A DNA stretch of 64,000 nucleotides, taken from contig DDIU01000042.1 in the NCBI GenBank assembly GCA_002338655.1, positions 118,691 through 182,690 of the forward strand, read 5' to 3'. The notes beneath the pieces are model-generated. The model worked only from the letters and a program-made list of their open reading frames with translations. It had not been told where the DNA came from and did not search any database. The position numbers were made by a program, and so were the translations under genes. Every line of letters begins with the position of its first letter. Within the stretch, counting starts at the first letter, position 1. The stretch is from Flammeovirgaceae bacterium UBA1842 (GTDB taxonomy: Bacteria; Bacteroidota; Bacteroidia; Cytophagales; Cyclobacteriaceae). Shown piece by piece: positions 16,906 to 25,170 of the stretch.

Positions 16906-17766
16906 ATGAACCCGAGATATAGTATTGCTTTCGTTTTGGCCAGTTGCCTAGCCACCACACTTTTAGCACAAACACAATTTTATCCTGCAGAATCACGGGG
17001 GGAAATTGAAAACAGTGAAATAAATGAAGCTTCTGGCCTTACAGTAGGCATAAACAATCCAGAAATGCTTTGGACGCACAATGATAGTGGAGGTAAGCCA
17101 CGCATATTTTTACTTGATCAATACGGAAAGTTCAAAGCGGAATTTACCCTACAGGGGATAAAAAACAGGGATTGGGAAGACATAGCCTCCGGGCCTGGGC
17201 CTGATGCCAATAAAAACTATCTCTATATATCTGAAACAGGAGATAATAGGGCAGAATTTGACCTGAAGTACGTTTATAGGTTTGAAGAGCCCCTTCTTTC
17301 TTCTAAAGGCCGGGAGATTATGGATGTGGATGTAATCACATTTAGGTATCCTGATGGCAAGCGTGATGCGGAAAGTTTGTTTGTGGACCCACTTACTAAG
17401 GACATTTATATATTATCTAAACGTGAGCAAAATATTGGCATCTATCGGGCAGCTTATCCGCAATCCACTACCGAAACGATCATTTTGGAAAAATTGGGCA
17501 CTATGCCCTATTTCAATACCGTAGCTGCCGATATTACAGCGGACGGTCAGGAAGTACTAACAAAAACCTATGATGCGGTATACTACTGGAAACGGGATGG
17601 GCAAAGTATTGCCGATCTATTAATGACCAAACCCATATCCATCCCATATATAATTGAGCCCCAGGGCGAATCAATCGCTTGGAAAAAAGATGGCTCGGGC
17701 TTTTTCACTTTGAGCGAAGAACCAAGGGAAATTGAGGCGGTACTTTATTATTATAGAAAGAAGTAA
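16906..17766 (+). CDS. Secreted beta-propeller-like protein of unknown function
   Basis: 286 residues from the ATG at 16906; a TTG directly before it is not needed as a start. Signal peptide ends at TLLAQ. The pattern NEASGLTVGINNPEMLWTHNDSGG, then RIFLLDQYGKF, NRDWEDIASGPG and YLYISETGDNRA is a recurrent set of motifs in a widespread family of exported proteins that look like six-bladed propellers. The acidic loops NDSGG, DWEDIA and ETGDNRA suggest metal binding or catalysis at one face, but no reaction is established. Stands alone, upstream of the YefM/YoeB-type TA operon. Confidence 0.75.
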   Translation: MNPRYSIAFVLASCLATTLLAQTQFYPAESRGEIENSEINEASGLTVGINNPEMLWTHNDSGGKPRIFLLDQYGKFKAEFTLQGIKNRDWEDIASGPGPDANKNYLYISETGDNRAEFDLKYVYRFEEPLLSSKGREIMDVDVITFRYPDGKRDAESLFVDPLTKDIYILSKREQNIGIYRAAYPQSTTETIILEKLGTMPYFNTVAADITADGQEVLTKTYDAVYYWKRDGQSIADLLMTKPISIPYIIEPQGESIAWKKDGSGFFTLSEEPREIEAVLYYYRKK

Positions 17767-17772
17767 AATTAA

Positions 17773-17804
17773 TTTGGAGTTACGTCCGTTAAAGCGTACG
17801 TTTG
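17773..17804 (+). promoter_or_regulatory. Predicted leaderless promoter of the YefM/YoeB-type TA operon
   Basis: The -33 element TTTG (17773-17776) and the perfect -7 box TACGTTTG (17797-17804) are separated by 20 bp, the canonical Bacteroidota arrangement. The box ends four bases before the ATG at 17809, so the start of transcription should coincide with the start codon. Confidence 0.7.
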
Positions 17805-17808
17805 TGTT

Positions 17809-18051
17809 ATGAAAACCTTGACAATAACTGAAGCTAGGAAACATATTTATGCCTTAATTGATCGCACTTCAGAAACTCATGAGCCTATTCAGATAACAGG
17901 CAAACGTAATAATGCCGTTCTGGTAGGTGAAGAAGACTGGCGGGCAATACAAGAGACATTGTTTCTTGTATCCATTCCTGGTATGCGCGAATCTATTATA
18001 GATGGTTTGAATACCCCACTAGACGAAACCTCTAAGAGTCTTAAATGGTAG
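17809..18051 (+). CDS. Phd/YefM-family antitoxin
   Basis: 80 residues. The N-terminal half KTLTITEARKHIYALIDRT followed by EPIQITGKRNNAVLVGEEDWRAIQETL is the classical Phd/YefM fold that dimerises and binds operator DNA. The C-terminal part (SIPGMRESIIDGLNTPLDE) matches the toxin-binding tail of YefM. It neutralises the partner toxin and represses the operon, with repression modulated by the toxin ratio in the family. It overlaps the toxin gene by seven bases. Confidence 0.94.
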   Translation: MKTLTITEARKHIYALIDRTSETHEPIQITGKRNNAVLVGEEDWRAIQETLFLVSIPGMRESIIDGLNTPLDETSKSLKW

Positions 18052-18314
18052 AGAAGTATCAGCTTGTTTATACTAAACAAGCTCAAAAAGATGCTAAGAA
18101 AATTTTGTCCGCAGGCCTCAAGATAAAGGTTCAACGTCTCTTGAAGGTCATTGAAAAGGATCCATTTCAAGCTTATCCTCCATTCGAAAAACTTTTAGGA
18201 GATTTGTCAGGAGCCTATTCAAGAAGAATTAACATTCAACATCGCTTAGTATATCAGGTCATTGAGGAGGAAAAAATTATCAAAGTAATAAGAATGTGGA
18301 CACACTATGAGTAG
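18045..18314 (+). CDS. YoeB/Txe-family ribosome-dependent mRNA interferase
   Basis: 89 residues, the standard length. The order VYTKQAQKDAKKI, PFEKLLGDLSGAYSRRINIQHRLVYQV and the end RMWTHYE matches YoeB; the glutamate in FEKL, arginine in HRLVY and the terminal histidine-tyrosine pair (H87, Y88) correspond to the catalytic residues of the family. YoeB cleaves mRNA in the ribosomal A site. It is translated from the YefM-type transcript, overlapping it by seven bases, and ends three bases before the convergent prenyl synthase gene. Confidence 0.95.
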   Translation: MVEKYQLVYTKQAQKDAKKILSAGLKIKVQRLLKVIEKDPFQAYPPFEKLLGDLSGAYSRRINIQHRLVYQVIEEEKIIKVIRMWTHYE

Positions 18315-18316
18315 CC

Positions 18317-19294
18317 TCAATGCTGCCGATCAGCCAAGGCTTCGGCAAAGCCCTTCAGTGCAGCTTTATTGATAAGTGTAGTTTCTACATTTCTAAGAGC
18401 TGCAAAACCTTTATCAAAATATTCATTCATTTTAGCTTCAGTTAACTCCCTGATTCCCATTTCATTATAAATGGCCGTCACTTCACTTACTTTGTTGGCT
18501 GCTAGGGCTCCAGACTGAGCAATCAATGTTTTTAACCGAGCCTTTTGTTCTCTATTTGCCCCTTCTAATGCCTTTATTAGCAAGAAGGTCTTTTTGTTGG
18601 CCATAATATCACCACCCACTTGCTTGCCAAATTTTTCTTTTTCCCCATAAACATCCAACAGATCATCCTTTAGCTGGAAACCAATACCAATGTTAATACC
18701 AAAATCACGCAATGCCAGTTGATTCTTTTTGTTGGCTTCGGCAAGTATAGCCCCCATTTCAAGGCTCATTCCCAATAAAACTGCTGTTTTCAGTTTAATC
18801 ATTTCCAGGTATTCCAGCTCCGTAACCTTGGCTTTAGTTTCAAACAACATATCCATTTGTTGTCCTTCGCATACTTGAGCCGCACAGTCACTAAACACCC
18901 TAACTACTTTTTTCAATTGTTTTTTTCGGGTGGACAATAGCAGTTGATAGGCCTTTACCAACATCACATCACCCGAAAGTATGGCCGTATTGCTGTTCCA
19001 TTTTTCATGAACCGTAGCCTTCCCCCTTCTCAAGGGTGCTTCATCCATGATATCGTCATGCATCAGTGTGAAGTTGTGAAACACCTCAATTGCCAAAGCC
19101 TGATCAAGTATGGATTCTGGATCTTCTTTGAACAAAGAATAGCTCAGCATTGACAAAATAGGACGCAATCTTTTTCCGCCCAGATTCATAATATAACGGA
19201 TGGGCTCATACAGTTCCTTAGGTGTGGAACCGTATTGATGCGCCTTAATCTTATTTTCTAAAAGTGACTGGAGTTTAGCTACCCTTTTCTGCAT
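18317..19294 (-). CDS. Long-chain polyprenyl diphosphate synthase
   Basis: 325 residues, trans-prenyltransferase fold. The first aspartate-rich motif D80-D81-x2-D84 lies in LMHDDIMDEAPLRRG and the second in FQLKDDLLDVYGE; GGKRLRPIL at 39-47 is the usual pyrophosphate-binding region. The enzyme condenses isopentenyl diphosphate units to make the tail of menaquinone or related lipids; the exact chain length cannot be fixed, though small residues before the first motif would favour a long product. It is transcribed four bases after rnr ends, as one operon. Confidence 0.93.
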   Translation of the reverse strand: MQKRVAKLQSLLENKIKAHQYGSTPKELYEPIRYIMNLGGKRLRPILSMLSYSLFKEDPESILDQALAIEVFHNFTLMHDDIMDEAPLRRGKATVHEKWNSNTAILSGDVMLVKAYQLLLSTRKKQLKKVVRVFSDCAAQVCEGQQMDMLFETKAKVTELEYLEMIKLKTAVLLGMSLEMGAILAEANKKNQLALRDFGINIGIGFQLKDDLLDVYGEKEKFGKQVGGDIMANKKTFLLIKALEGANREQKARLKTLIAQSGALAANKVSEVTAIYNEMGIRELTEAKMNEYFDKGFAALRNVETTLINKAALKGFAEALADRQH

Positions 19295-19297
19295 ATT

Positions 19298-21472
19298 TTA
19301 TTCATAAAAGAATTTGTCTTTTTCATTTACAAATTCGAGGTCTATTGTTCTTCTATCAATATCGGTATTTTTTACTGCAACAATTACTTTATCGCCTAGG
19401 GCATAGATTTTTTTGTTCTTTTTGCCAATCACCCGATAGTTTTTCTCATCGAATTCATAGTAATCGTCTTTTAGGTCCACCATTCTCACCATGCCTTCAC
19501 ATTTGGTTTCGACAATTTCAATAAATATACCCCATTCTGTTACACCTGAAATAATACCATCGAAAATTTTATCCTGAACCGACTGCATATACTCTACTTG
19601 CTTGTATTTTATTGAGGCCCTTTCTGCCTCGGCTGCACGCTTTTCCCTTTCGGAAGAATGCACGCATTTTTCTTCATAATCTTCTTTTTTAACTGATTTT
19701 TCACCATCAATATAATGCTGTAACAACCGATGAACCATCACATCGGGGTATCGCCTTATAGGTGATGTGAAATGCGAGTAATGATCAAATGCCAACCCAA
19801 AATGGCCTGTGGCCTCAGTGGTATAGGTCGCTTTTGCCATGGATCGGATAGCCAACTGTTGGAGCACATTTTCTTCAGGTTTACCTTCAATGCTATCCAG
19901 TAATTTGTTAAGTGATTTGGACACTGCTTGTTCATCTGTTTTCAGTTCATGACCAAACCTTCGGGCAAAGGTTGCAAATACTTCAATCTTTTCAGGATTG
20001 GGGTAATCGTGTGCCCGATAGATGAACGTGAGTTTATCATCGCCTTTTTTCTTATTGTAGATAAACCGTGCCACCTGCCTATTGGCCAACAGCATGAACT
20101 CTTCCACAAGCTTATGTGCGTCTTTTCTGATCTTTGGTATTACCCCCAAAGGTTTGCCGTTCTCATCCAGTTTAAACTTTACTTCTGTAGATTCGAAATT
20201 GACTGCACCATGGGCAAACCTATTTTTCCTTAATATTTTGGCGAGGTTATTTAACTCCACTAGTTCTTTTCCATGCGCACCTTGACCAGTTTCTATTCCC
20301 TCCTGTGCATCTTCATAAGAAAATCGGCTGTTGGAGTGAATGATTGTTCTTCCGAACCACTCTTTCACAATGTTAGCATGCTCATCAAGTTCGAATACTG
20401 CTGCAAATGTTAATTTATCTTCATTTGGCCTCAATGAACAAAGCCCATTAGAAAGCTTTTCAGGGAGCATAGGGATAGTCCTATCCACCAGATAAACTGA
20501 AGTGGCCCTATCGTAGGCTTCCTTGTCCAATGCGGTTTTTGGTGTAACATAATGGGTAACATCAGCAATATGTACACCTACTTCAACATGTCCACCGGGT
20601 AATTTTTTGAATGAAATGGCATCATCAAAGTCCTTAGCATCTTCAGGGTCAATTGTAAAAGTTAGTACATCCCTAAAATCCTTTCTTTTGGCTATTTCCT
20701 TCTTATCAATTACATCGCTTATTTCTTCAGCCTCTTGTTCAATTTGTTTCGGAAATTCAAAAGGCAGGTCAAATTCCGCCATTATAGAATGAATTTCGGC
20801 ATTGTTCTCACCTGCCTTACCAAGTACCCTTATTACTTTCCCTTCTGCCTTTTTGTCCCTTTCGGGAAACTGAGTGATCTTGACAATGACTTTATCATTA
20901 TGCTTCGCTTCCAAAGTGTCTGCCAAACTGATAAATATATCTTGGTGGATCTTTTTATTGTCCGCAAGTACAAAGGCAAACCGTGGGGAAAACTCGATCC
21001 TTCCTACGATCTGGTCGCGTCCACGTTCAACCACTTCTAACACCATTCCTTCACGGTGTTTGCCATGTTTTTTATTTTTTATGGCCACTATCACGGTATC
21101 TCCGTCCATGGCAGAGCCCATATCTTTGGCGCTTATATATATATCATCCTCCTCCTCTGACGTGATGACATACCCAAATCGTGCATTGACAAAATCTACT
21201 TTGCCAGTAATGGTATCTGCAGAGGTCTGTACTTTGGTGCTGTAGCTTCCGTTACTAAGTTTTCTGATTAACCCTTTCTTTTCAAGAAAATTGATTACTG
21301 CAGGTATTTCGCGGTTATAGTCTTTACGTTGAAAGCCCAATTTTTTAGTGACCTGAGCGGTACTGTAAGCTTTGCTAGGATTAGCACTGAGAAGGTTCGT
21401 AATTTTATTGGCGAGCTTTTCTTTAATGATTTCCGTTTTACCGGGTTTTTGTTTGTTTCTTTTTTTACTCAT
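19298..21472 (-). CDS. rnr: Ribonuclease R
   Basis: 724 residues. In order: an N-terminal helical/winged helix segment rich in lysine (1-75), two cold-shock OB domains (about 80-230), the RNB catalytic domain with TIDPEDAKDFDDAISFK carrying the metal-binding aspartates, then HIADVTHYV, RATSVYLVDRTIPMLPE and FTSPIRRYPDVMVHR, and a C-terminal S1 domain (GIISGVTEWGIFIEI). It degrades structured RNA processively 3' to 5'. Shorter than E. coli RNase R because the long basic tail is missing, as usual in Bacteroidota. First gene of the operon with the prenyl synthase. Confidence 0.97.
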   Translation of the reverse strand: MSKKRNKQKPGKTEIIKEKLANKITNLLSANPSKAYSTAQVTKKLGFQRKDYNREIPAVINFLEKKGLIRKLSNGSYSTKVQTSADTITGKVDFVNARFGYVITSEEEDDIYISAKDMGSAMDGDTVIVAIKNKKHGKHREGMVLEVVERGRDQIVGRIEFSPRFAFVLADNKKIHQDIFISLADTLEAKHNDKVIVKITQFPERDKKAEGKVIRVLGKAGENNAEIHSIMAEFDLPFEFPKQIEQEAEEISDVIDKKEIAKRKDFRDVLTFTIDPEDAKDFDDAISFKKLPGGHVEVGVHIADVTHYVTPKTALDKEAYDRATSVYLVDRTIPMLPEKLSNGLCSLRPNEDKLTFAAVFELDEHANIVKEWFGRTIIHSNSRFSYEDAQEGIETGQGAHGKELVELNNLAKILRKNRFAHGAVNFESTEVKFKLDENGKPLGVIPKIRKDAHKLVEEFMLLANRQVARFIYNKKKGDDKLTFIYRAHDYPNPEKIEVFATFARRFGHELKTDEQAVSKSLNKLLDSIEGKPEENVLQQLAIRSMAKATYTTEATGHFGLAFDHYSHFTSPIRRYPDVMVHRLLQHYIDGEKSVKKEDYEEKCVHSSEREKRAAEAERASIKYKQVEYMQSVQDKIFDGIISGVTEWGIFIEIVETKCEGMVRMVDLKDDYYEFDEKNYRVIGKKNKKIYALGDKVIVAVKNTDIDRRTIDLEFVNEKDKFFYE

Positions 21473-21493
21473 GTATTAATTATTGTAATGCTG

Positions 21494-21501
21494 CAAAGAT
21501 G
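21494..21501 (-). promoter_or_regulatory. Possible -7 box for rnr
   Basis: On the minus strand the bases read CATCTTTG, seven of eight matching TAnnTTTG, 22 bp before the rnr ATG. A TTG lies about 22 bp upstream. Weak evidence. Confidence 0.3.
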
Positions 21502-21664
21502 CAACTATTTTTTTCGACTGTATCAAGCCGTTGATTATTAAAAGGTTAAGGATTATTTAGTTTAAAGTTTAAGGTTCAACATTCTAAATTTGTCATTCTA
21601 GATTTATAATTAGTGACAGTAAGAATTGCTGTAAGTGACGTTATTTTTTTTCAACCACCAATGA

Positions 21665-22372
21665 TTAACCACCAACCACATTTATCTCCCCCAAATCTAT
21701 TGATTTTAATTTGGCATAAATTTTAGCCGTAACTACCACGTCCTGAAGACAATAAGTGGCAATTTTGTCCAGGCCATCGTCATTGTAATAAGCACTGTTG
21801 ACCATACTGCCATCCATATCGGTCTTACTGGATTCTATTCCAAATATAGCAGCTAGCAGGTCAAGTGAAGTATAGTTTTTCCAATCACCAAATTTCCACA
21901 TGTCCATAGTGTCCAAATGGTTGACTTCCCAAGGTTTTTTACCAGAAAGATTAAGCACCGTTGGCAGTGAAATGCCATTGATCAACATTCGCCTACTCAG
22001 GTAAGGAAAGTCAAACTCCTTACCATTATGCGCGCAAAGCCGTAGATCAGGGCTCATTTTGCTAAGCAATGCCTTAAATTGTTCCAACAGCTTATGCTCG
22101 TTATGGTCAGCCAATGCCTTGGTACGAAACTGAAGTTGGTCACCTTCCTGATGAAAAAAGCCGAGGCCAATCACCACTACTTTACCAAATTCAGCATAGA
22201 TTCCTGCCCGTTCATTGAAAAGTGCTTCATCGGTTACGCCCTCTTCCCGTTTTAGAAAAGAGGCCTTTCTAGCCCATTGCTTTTTCAGCCGTTCTTCCAA
22301 TGCGCTGAAATCATTGGTTTGACCAACCGTCTCAATGTCAAGGAATAAAATATCTCTGAGTTCGCTATTCAA
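21665..22372 (-). CDS. Predicted DEDD-type 3'-5' exonuclease (RNase H-like fold)
   Basis: 235 residues, starting at a TTG (22372-22370) that overlaps the stop of the upstream gene. The catalytic residues are visible as D12 and E14 in LFLDIETVG, an aspartate in CAHNGKEFDFPYL, and the late YCLQDVVVTAKIYAKL. This is the predicted PolB-like 3'-5' exonuclease group found in Bacteroidota, with the motif order of proofreading exonucleases but without a polymerase. It likely trims DNA or RNA; the substrate is unknown. Last of a tight three-gene operon after lipB and a small unknown gene, with starts overlapping stops. Confidence 0.87.
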   Translation of the reverse strand: MNSELRDILFLDIETVGQTNDFSALEERLKKQWARKASFLKREEGVTDEALFNERAGIYAEFGKVVVIGLGFFHQEGDQLQFRTKALADHNEHKLLEQFKALLSKMSPDLRLCAHNGKEFDFPYLSRRMLINGISLPTVLNLSGKKPWEVNHLDTMDMWKFGDWKNYTSLDLLAAIFGIESSKTDMDGSMVNSAYYNDDGLDKIATYCLQDVVVTAKIYAKLKSIDLGEINVVGG

Positions 22373-22773
22373 GAATGTAAAATACCTTTGGTGTCCAGTT
22401 CCTTAATGTAAGTTAAATTTTCTTCTTTAATTGATTCAGGCAAGAAAATGAATTTTTTATCGAAAATTTTTGAACCCACATAATAGCTTACCCAATACTC
22501 ATTGTTCAAATGAAAGATGTCTTCATTAATAGGCTCAATCAATGCGGCACTTTTGGCTTCCACCGTCTCAAGGAAATGCCTTAATGTGGAGGTTTTTTGA
22601 ATTTCTCCCGTTATTTCCCCGTAGCCTTTGGAGGTAACCAAGGTGTTTTCTATATCAAAATCATTTTTGTTAATAATATAGACTGACCATTCATCTACAT
22701 TTAGTTCGTTTGTTTTCTTGGCCACGGCCACCGTTACATTTTTTACTTTTGGCTCCTTAATGTCTTTCTTCAT
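22369..22773 (-). CDS. Conserved small protein of unknown function
   Basis: 134 residues, no signal peptide, mixed charge. It has strands such as WSVYIINKNDFDIENTLVT and YWVSYYVGSKIFDKKFIFLPE that suggest a compact alpha/beta fold. I recognise it only as a conserved unknown of Bacteroidota. It starts inside the end of lipB (ATGA overlap) and its own stop overlaps the exonuclease start, so all three are translated together. The last residues (ELDTKGILHS) look like a surface tail. Confidence 0.7.
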   Translation of the reverse strand: MKKDIKEPKVKNVTVAVAKKTNELNVDEWSVYIINKNDFDIENTLVTSKGYGEITGEIQKTSTLRHFLETVEAKSAALIEPINEDIFHLNNEYWVSYYVGSKIFDKKFIFLPESIKEENLTYIKELDTKGILHS

Positions 22774-23486
22774 ACCAATTCCATTTCGAATAAGCAGGAA
22801 ATATGAGCGAGCAATTTCTTAGCAACCTCTTTCATTTCTACTTTTTTACCAAGCTCTTGTTCAAGTGAAGTCACTGCCTTATCGTCAATTCCACAAGGTA
22901 CAATATTATTAAAATAATCTAGATCGGGGTTAATATTGAAGGCGAATCCATGCATGGTAACCCAACGGCTTGACTTCACGCCAAGAGCACATATCTTTCT
23001 AGGGCTTATCTGTTTTTCATAATCTATCCATACTCCAGTTAGCCCCTCTATTCTTCCTGCATCAACGTCATAATCGTTAAGGGTGAGTATTACTGCCTCT
23101 TCGAGCATCCTCAAATATTTGTGAATGTCAGTAAAGAAATTATCCAGATCCAAAATAGGATAACCAACCAGTTGGCCAGGCCCATGATAGGTTATATCCC
23201 CACCACGATTGATCTTATAATAAGTGGCATTCTTTTCTTTGAGGCCATTTTCATCCAATAAAAGATGCTCCTCTAAGCCACTTTTGCCCAACGTATATAC
23301 ATGTGGATGCTGGCAAAAAATGATAAAATTATCTGTTGGTACCTCTTGATCCTCAGGTAATTTTCGATTAGTTATTTTTTTGCTAACCACTCCATCAAAA
23401 AGTGCGGTTTGATAGTCCCAGGCTTCTTTATAATCTATATTGCCGAGATTGATGAATTTTACTTTTTTATTAATATTGTGATTCAC
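22770..23486 (-). CDS. lipB: Octanoyl-[acyl-carrier-protein]:protein octanoyltransferase
   Basis: 238 residues from a GTG start; no better ATG exists near the conserved beginning VKFINLGNIDYKEAWDYQ. The catalytic pair is K171 (LGVKSSRWVTMHGFAFN) and C198 (IVPCGIDDKAV), and the GGDITYHGPGQLVGYP segment binds the acyl group. The enzyme transfers octanoate from acyl carrier protein to the lipoyl domains of 2-oxoacid dehydrogenases and the glycine cleavage system; LipA then inserts sulfur. First gene of a three-gene operon. Confidence 0.96.
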   Translation of the reverse strand: MNHNINKKVKFINLGNIDYKEAWDYQTALFDGVVSKKITNRKLPEDQEVPTDNFIIFCQHPHVYTLGKSGLEEHLLLDENGLKEKNATYYKINRGGDITYHGPGQLVGYPILDLDNFFTDIHKYLRMLEEAVILTLNDYDVDAGRIEGLTGVWIDYEKQISPRKICALGVKSSRWVTMHGFAFNINPDLDYFNNIVPCGIDDKAVTSLEQELGKKVEMKEVAKKLLAHISCLFEMELV

Positions 23487-23615
23487 GTTGGATCAGGGAA
23501 ATTAGTAACGCAAACTAAACGGGAATGATCATCCAGTTAACAAATTTGGTTTCAATAAGTTCAGTTGGTATTTAATTATTGTTTTTTATAACGTTCAGTA
23601 AAGGTAGATAATTCT

Positions 23616-23969
23616 ATGCACAGTAAAGCTGAAATAGGACTTGAAGGCGAACAGCAGGCGGTTAAATACCTGATGAGTAAAGGTTATGAAATAGTAAAAA
23701 CCAACTATCGGCACCGAAGATCAGAAATTGACATTATTGCCAATCATAATGAACTTCTTGTTTTTATTGAAGTTAAAACCAAGAGCTATTCTGCCTTCGG
23801 AGAGCCTGAAGTTGCCGTGGATGAAAAGAAAGCCAACAAAGTAATGGAAGGCGCTGAACAATTTATAGTAGAGAATAACTGGCATGGAGATATTCGCTTT
23901 GATGTAGTATCAATTATAAAAAATCAAGGCCGATATGAAATCAAGCATTTTGAAGATGCCTTTCATTGA
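23616..23969 (+). CDS. YraN family (UPF0102) endonuclease-like protein
   Basis: 117 residues. GLEGEQQAVKYLMSKGYEIV, NYRHRRSEIDIIANHNELLVFIEVKTKS gives the PD-(D/E)XK nuclease core (D in EIDII, E and K in FIEVKT), and AFGEPEVAVDEKKANKV follows as in other YraN proteins. The family is near universal in bacteria; a role in Holliday-junction or DNA repair is suspected but unproven. Divergent from lipB across 129 bp. Confidence 0.93.
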   Translation: MHSKAEIGLEGEQQAVKYLMSKGYEIVKTNYRHRRSEIDIIANHNELLVFIEVKTKSYSAFGEPEVAVDEKKANKVMEGAEQFIVENNWHGDIRFDVVSIIKNQGRYEIKHFEDAFH

Positions 23970-24120
23970 GAATCTAAGCTCACATGAGCAACGTAAGGAA
24001 TAATGATCAAAATACAGGTTCATTTTCTGTAAAATCGTGTGGTTTGCCAAGCGTAATAATAAAATAGTTCAACTTCATTCTCAGAGCACAAAATTCCACC
24101 ACAATCTGAACTTTTATTAC

Positions 24121-24151
24121 TTGGAATAAGTTACCTAATTAGCTAACTTTG
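24121..24151 (+). promoter_or_regulatory. Predicted leaderless promoter of the HigBA-type TA operon
   Basis: A -33 TTG (24121-24123) is followed after 20 bp by a perfect -7 box TAACTTTG (24144-24151). The box ends four bases before the toxin ATG at 24156, the same distance as in the other two TA operons of this window. Confidence 0.7.
24130..24147. promoter_or_regulatory. Probable HigA operator palindrome
   Basis: GTTACCTAATTAGCTAAC is palindromic in 16 of 18 bases and overlaps the left half of the -7 box of the TA promoter. That is where an autorepressing HigA-type antitoxin would be expected to bind. Confidence 0.6.
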
Positions 24152-24155
24152 CTGC

Positions 24156-24503
24156 ATGAACGAAAGTGGTGATATTAGGAAGGTGATCTTCTTTGGTGAA
24201 CATTTTTGGGAGTTCTACAACAAACAAACTCCTAAGATCAAGGAACGGATTAACTGGACAATCAAGCTGATTAAGACGGTTGAACGTGTCCCAACGAAAT
24301 ACCTCAAAAATATCACTGGAACAACTTTGTATGAGATGCGAATGATTTCAGGTAATAACATCTACCGAATATTTTGCTTCTTCGACAAGGGTAAGTTAGT
24401 CGTGACTTTGAACGGATTTCAAAAGAAGACTAAGAAAACACCAAAGAACGAAATTAAACTGGCTGAGAAGCTGCAAAAACAGTATTACCATGAGCAAAAC
24501 TAA
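24156..24503 (+). CDS. HigB-type (RelE superfamily, Gp49-like) toxin
   Basis: 115 residues. The HigB/Gp49 pattern is seen in VIFFGEHFWEFYNKQ, KERINWTIKLIKT, YLKNITGTTLYEMRMISGNNIYRIFCFFDKGKLVVTLNGFQKKTKKTP and the final lysine-rich helix. The R/F strand NIYRIFCFF and the GFQKKTKKTPKNEI tail are characteristic of this toxin group, which cleaves mRNA on ribosomes. Toxin precedes antitoxin, as in hig operons. It overlaps the antitoxin gene by 14 bases. Confidence 0.93.
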   Translation: MNESGDIRKVIFFGEHFWEFYNKQTPKIKERINWTIKLIKTVERVPTKYLKNITGTTLYEMRMISGNNIYRIFCFFDKGKLVVTLNGFQKKTKKTPKNEIKLAEKLQKQYYHEQN

Positions 24504-24789
24504 AATAGTAGACTTTGACGATCACCTGAACCAAGAATACGGTGAACGCGGAACTGAATCAAGAGATGCTTTTGAAGAAGGTTTTGAAGCTTTTCGGTTA
24601 GGTGTAATGCTTCAAGAACTTCGTAAGAACCAAGGCATGACTCAGGAACAATTGGCTCAGAAATGTGGAACAACCAAGACCTATATTTCACGAATCGAGA
24701 ACAATGCAAGCGATATCCGCCTGTCAACCTTAATGCGAATTATAAGAGAAGGTCTTGGTGGACAACTGAAACTTAACGTAGAAGTATAA
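24490..24789 (+). CDS. HigA-type antitoxin with XRE helix-turn-helix
   Basis: 99 residues. The C-terminal half is an XRE domain: LQELRKNQGMTQEQLAQKCG, TTKTYISRIENNASDIRLSTL, with the recognition helix around TKTYISRIE. The N-terminal 35 residues (FDDHLNQEYGERGTESRDAF) are acidic and probably wrap the toxin. It should neutralise HigB and repress the operon, most likely at the palindrome over the promoter. Starts inside the toxin gene. Confidence 0.94.
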   Translation: MSKTKIVDFDDHLNQEYGERGTESRDAFEEGFEAFRLGVMLQELRKNQGMTQEQLAQKCGTTKTYISRIENNASDIRLSTLMRIIREGLGGQLKLNVEV

Positions 24790-25170
24790 CCACTTGCTGA
24801 CATGAGCTACCCAAGCTTTTTTCATATTTTCAAGTTGCCAGTCCATTGAACTATAAAATAGTTGGCAAATGGTATGATAAAAACAATGACTTTGAACTTT
24901 GGATTTCTGATAGCCTAACACTTGGGTATAGCTGTGCGCTGGACGTACTTTATTTGTATAAAATAAAATTCAAAAAAATGTTATGAACTTTGACTTATTC
25001 CTCTAGCCTAAAGTATTTAAGCTATCAGACGGGTTATTTACCACAGAATATATAGGGAAATCTATTTGGATGTATTTAGAAAAAATGCCTCAAGAATACA
25101 TTCTTAATAATTAAATATGAGGCACACACACGGTATGAGTGCATTTCGACTTCACCCTGCCAATTTGGAT
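24790..25170. other. 381-bp region without a gene
   Basis: AT-rich, no frame longer than about 60 codons and none protein-like. A hairpin-like structure at 24835-24868 (TTGCCA/TGGCAA outside, AACTAT/ATAGTT inside) may end the TA transcript. A second interrupted inverted pair (GCCTCA near 25087 and TGAGGC near 25118) surrounds a short AAGAATACATTCTT palindrome. The remainder may be decayed sequence carried along with the TA operon. Confidence 0.5.

Noticed and set aside
24730..24921. 63-residue minus-strand frame across the end of the antitoxin gene
   Set aside because: It overlaps the HigA-type gene antisense and has no protein-like composition.
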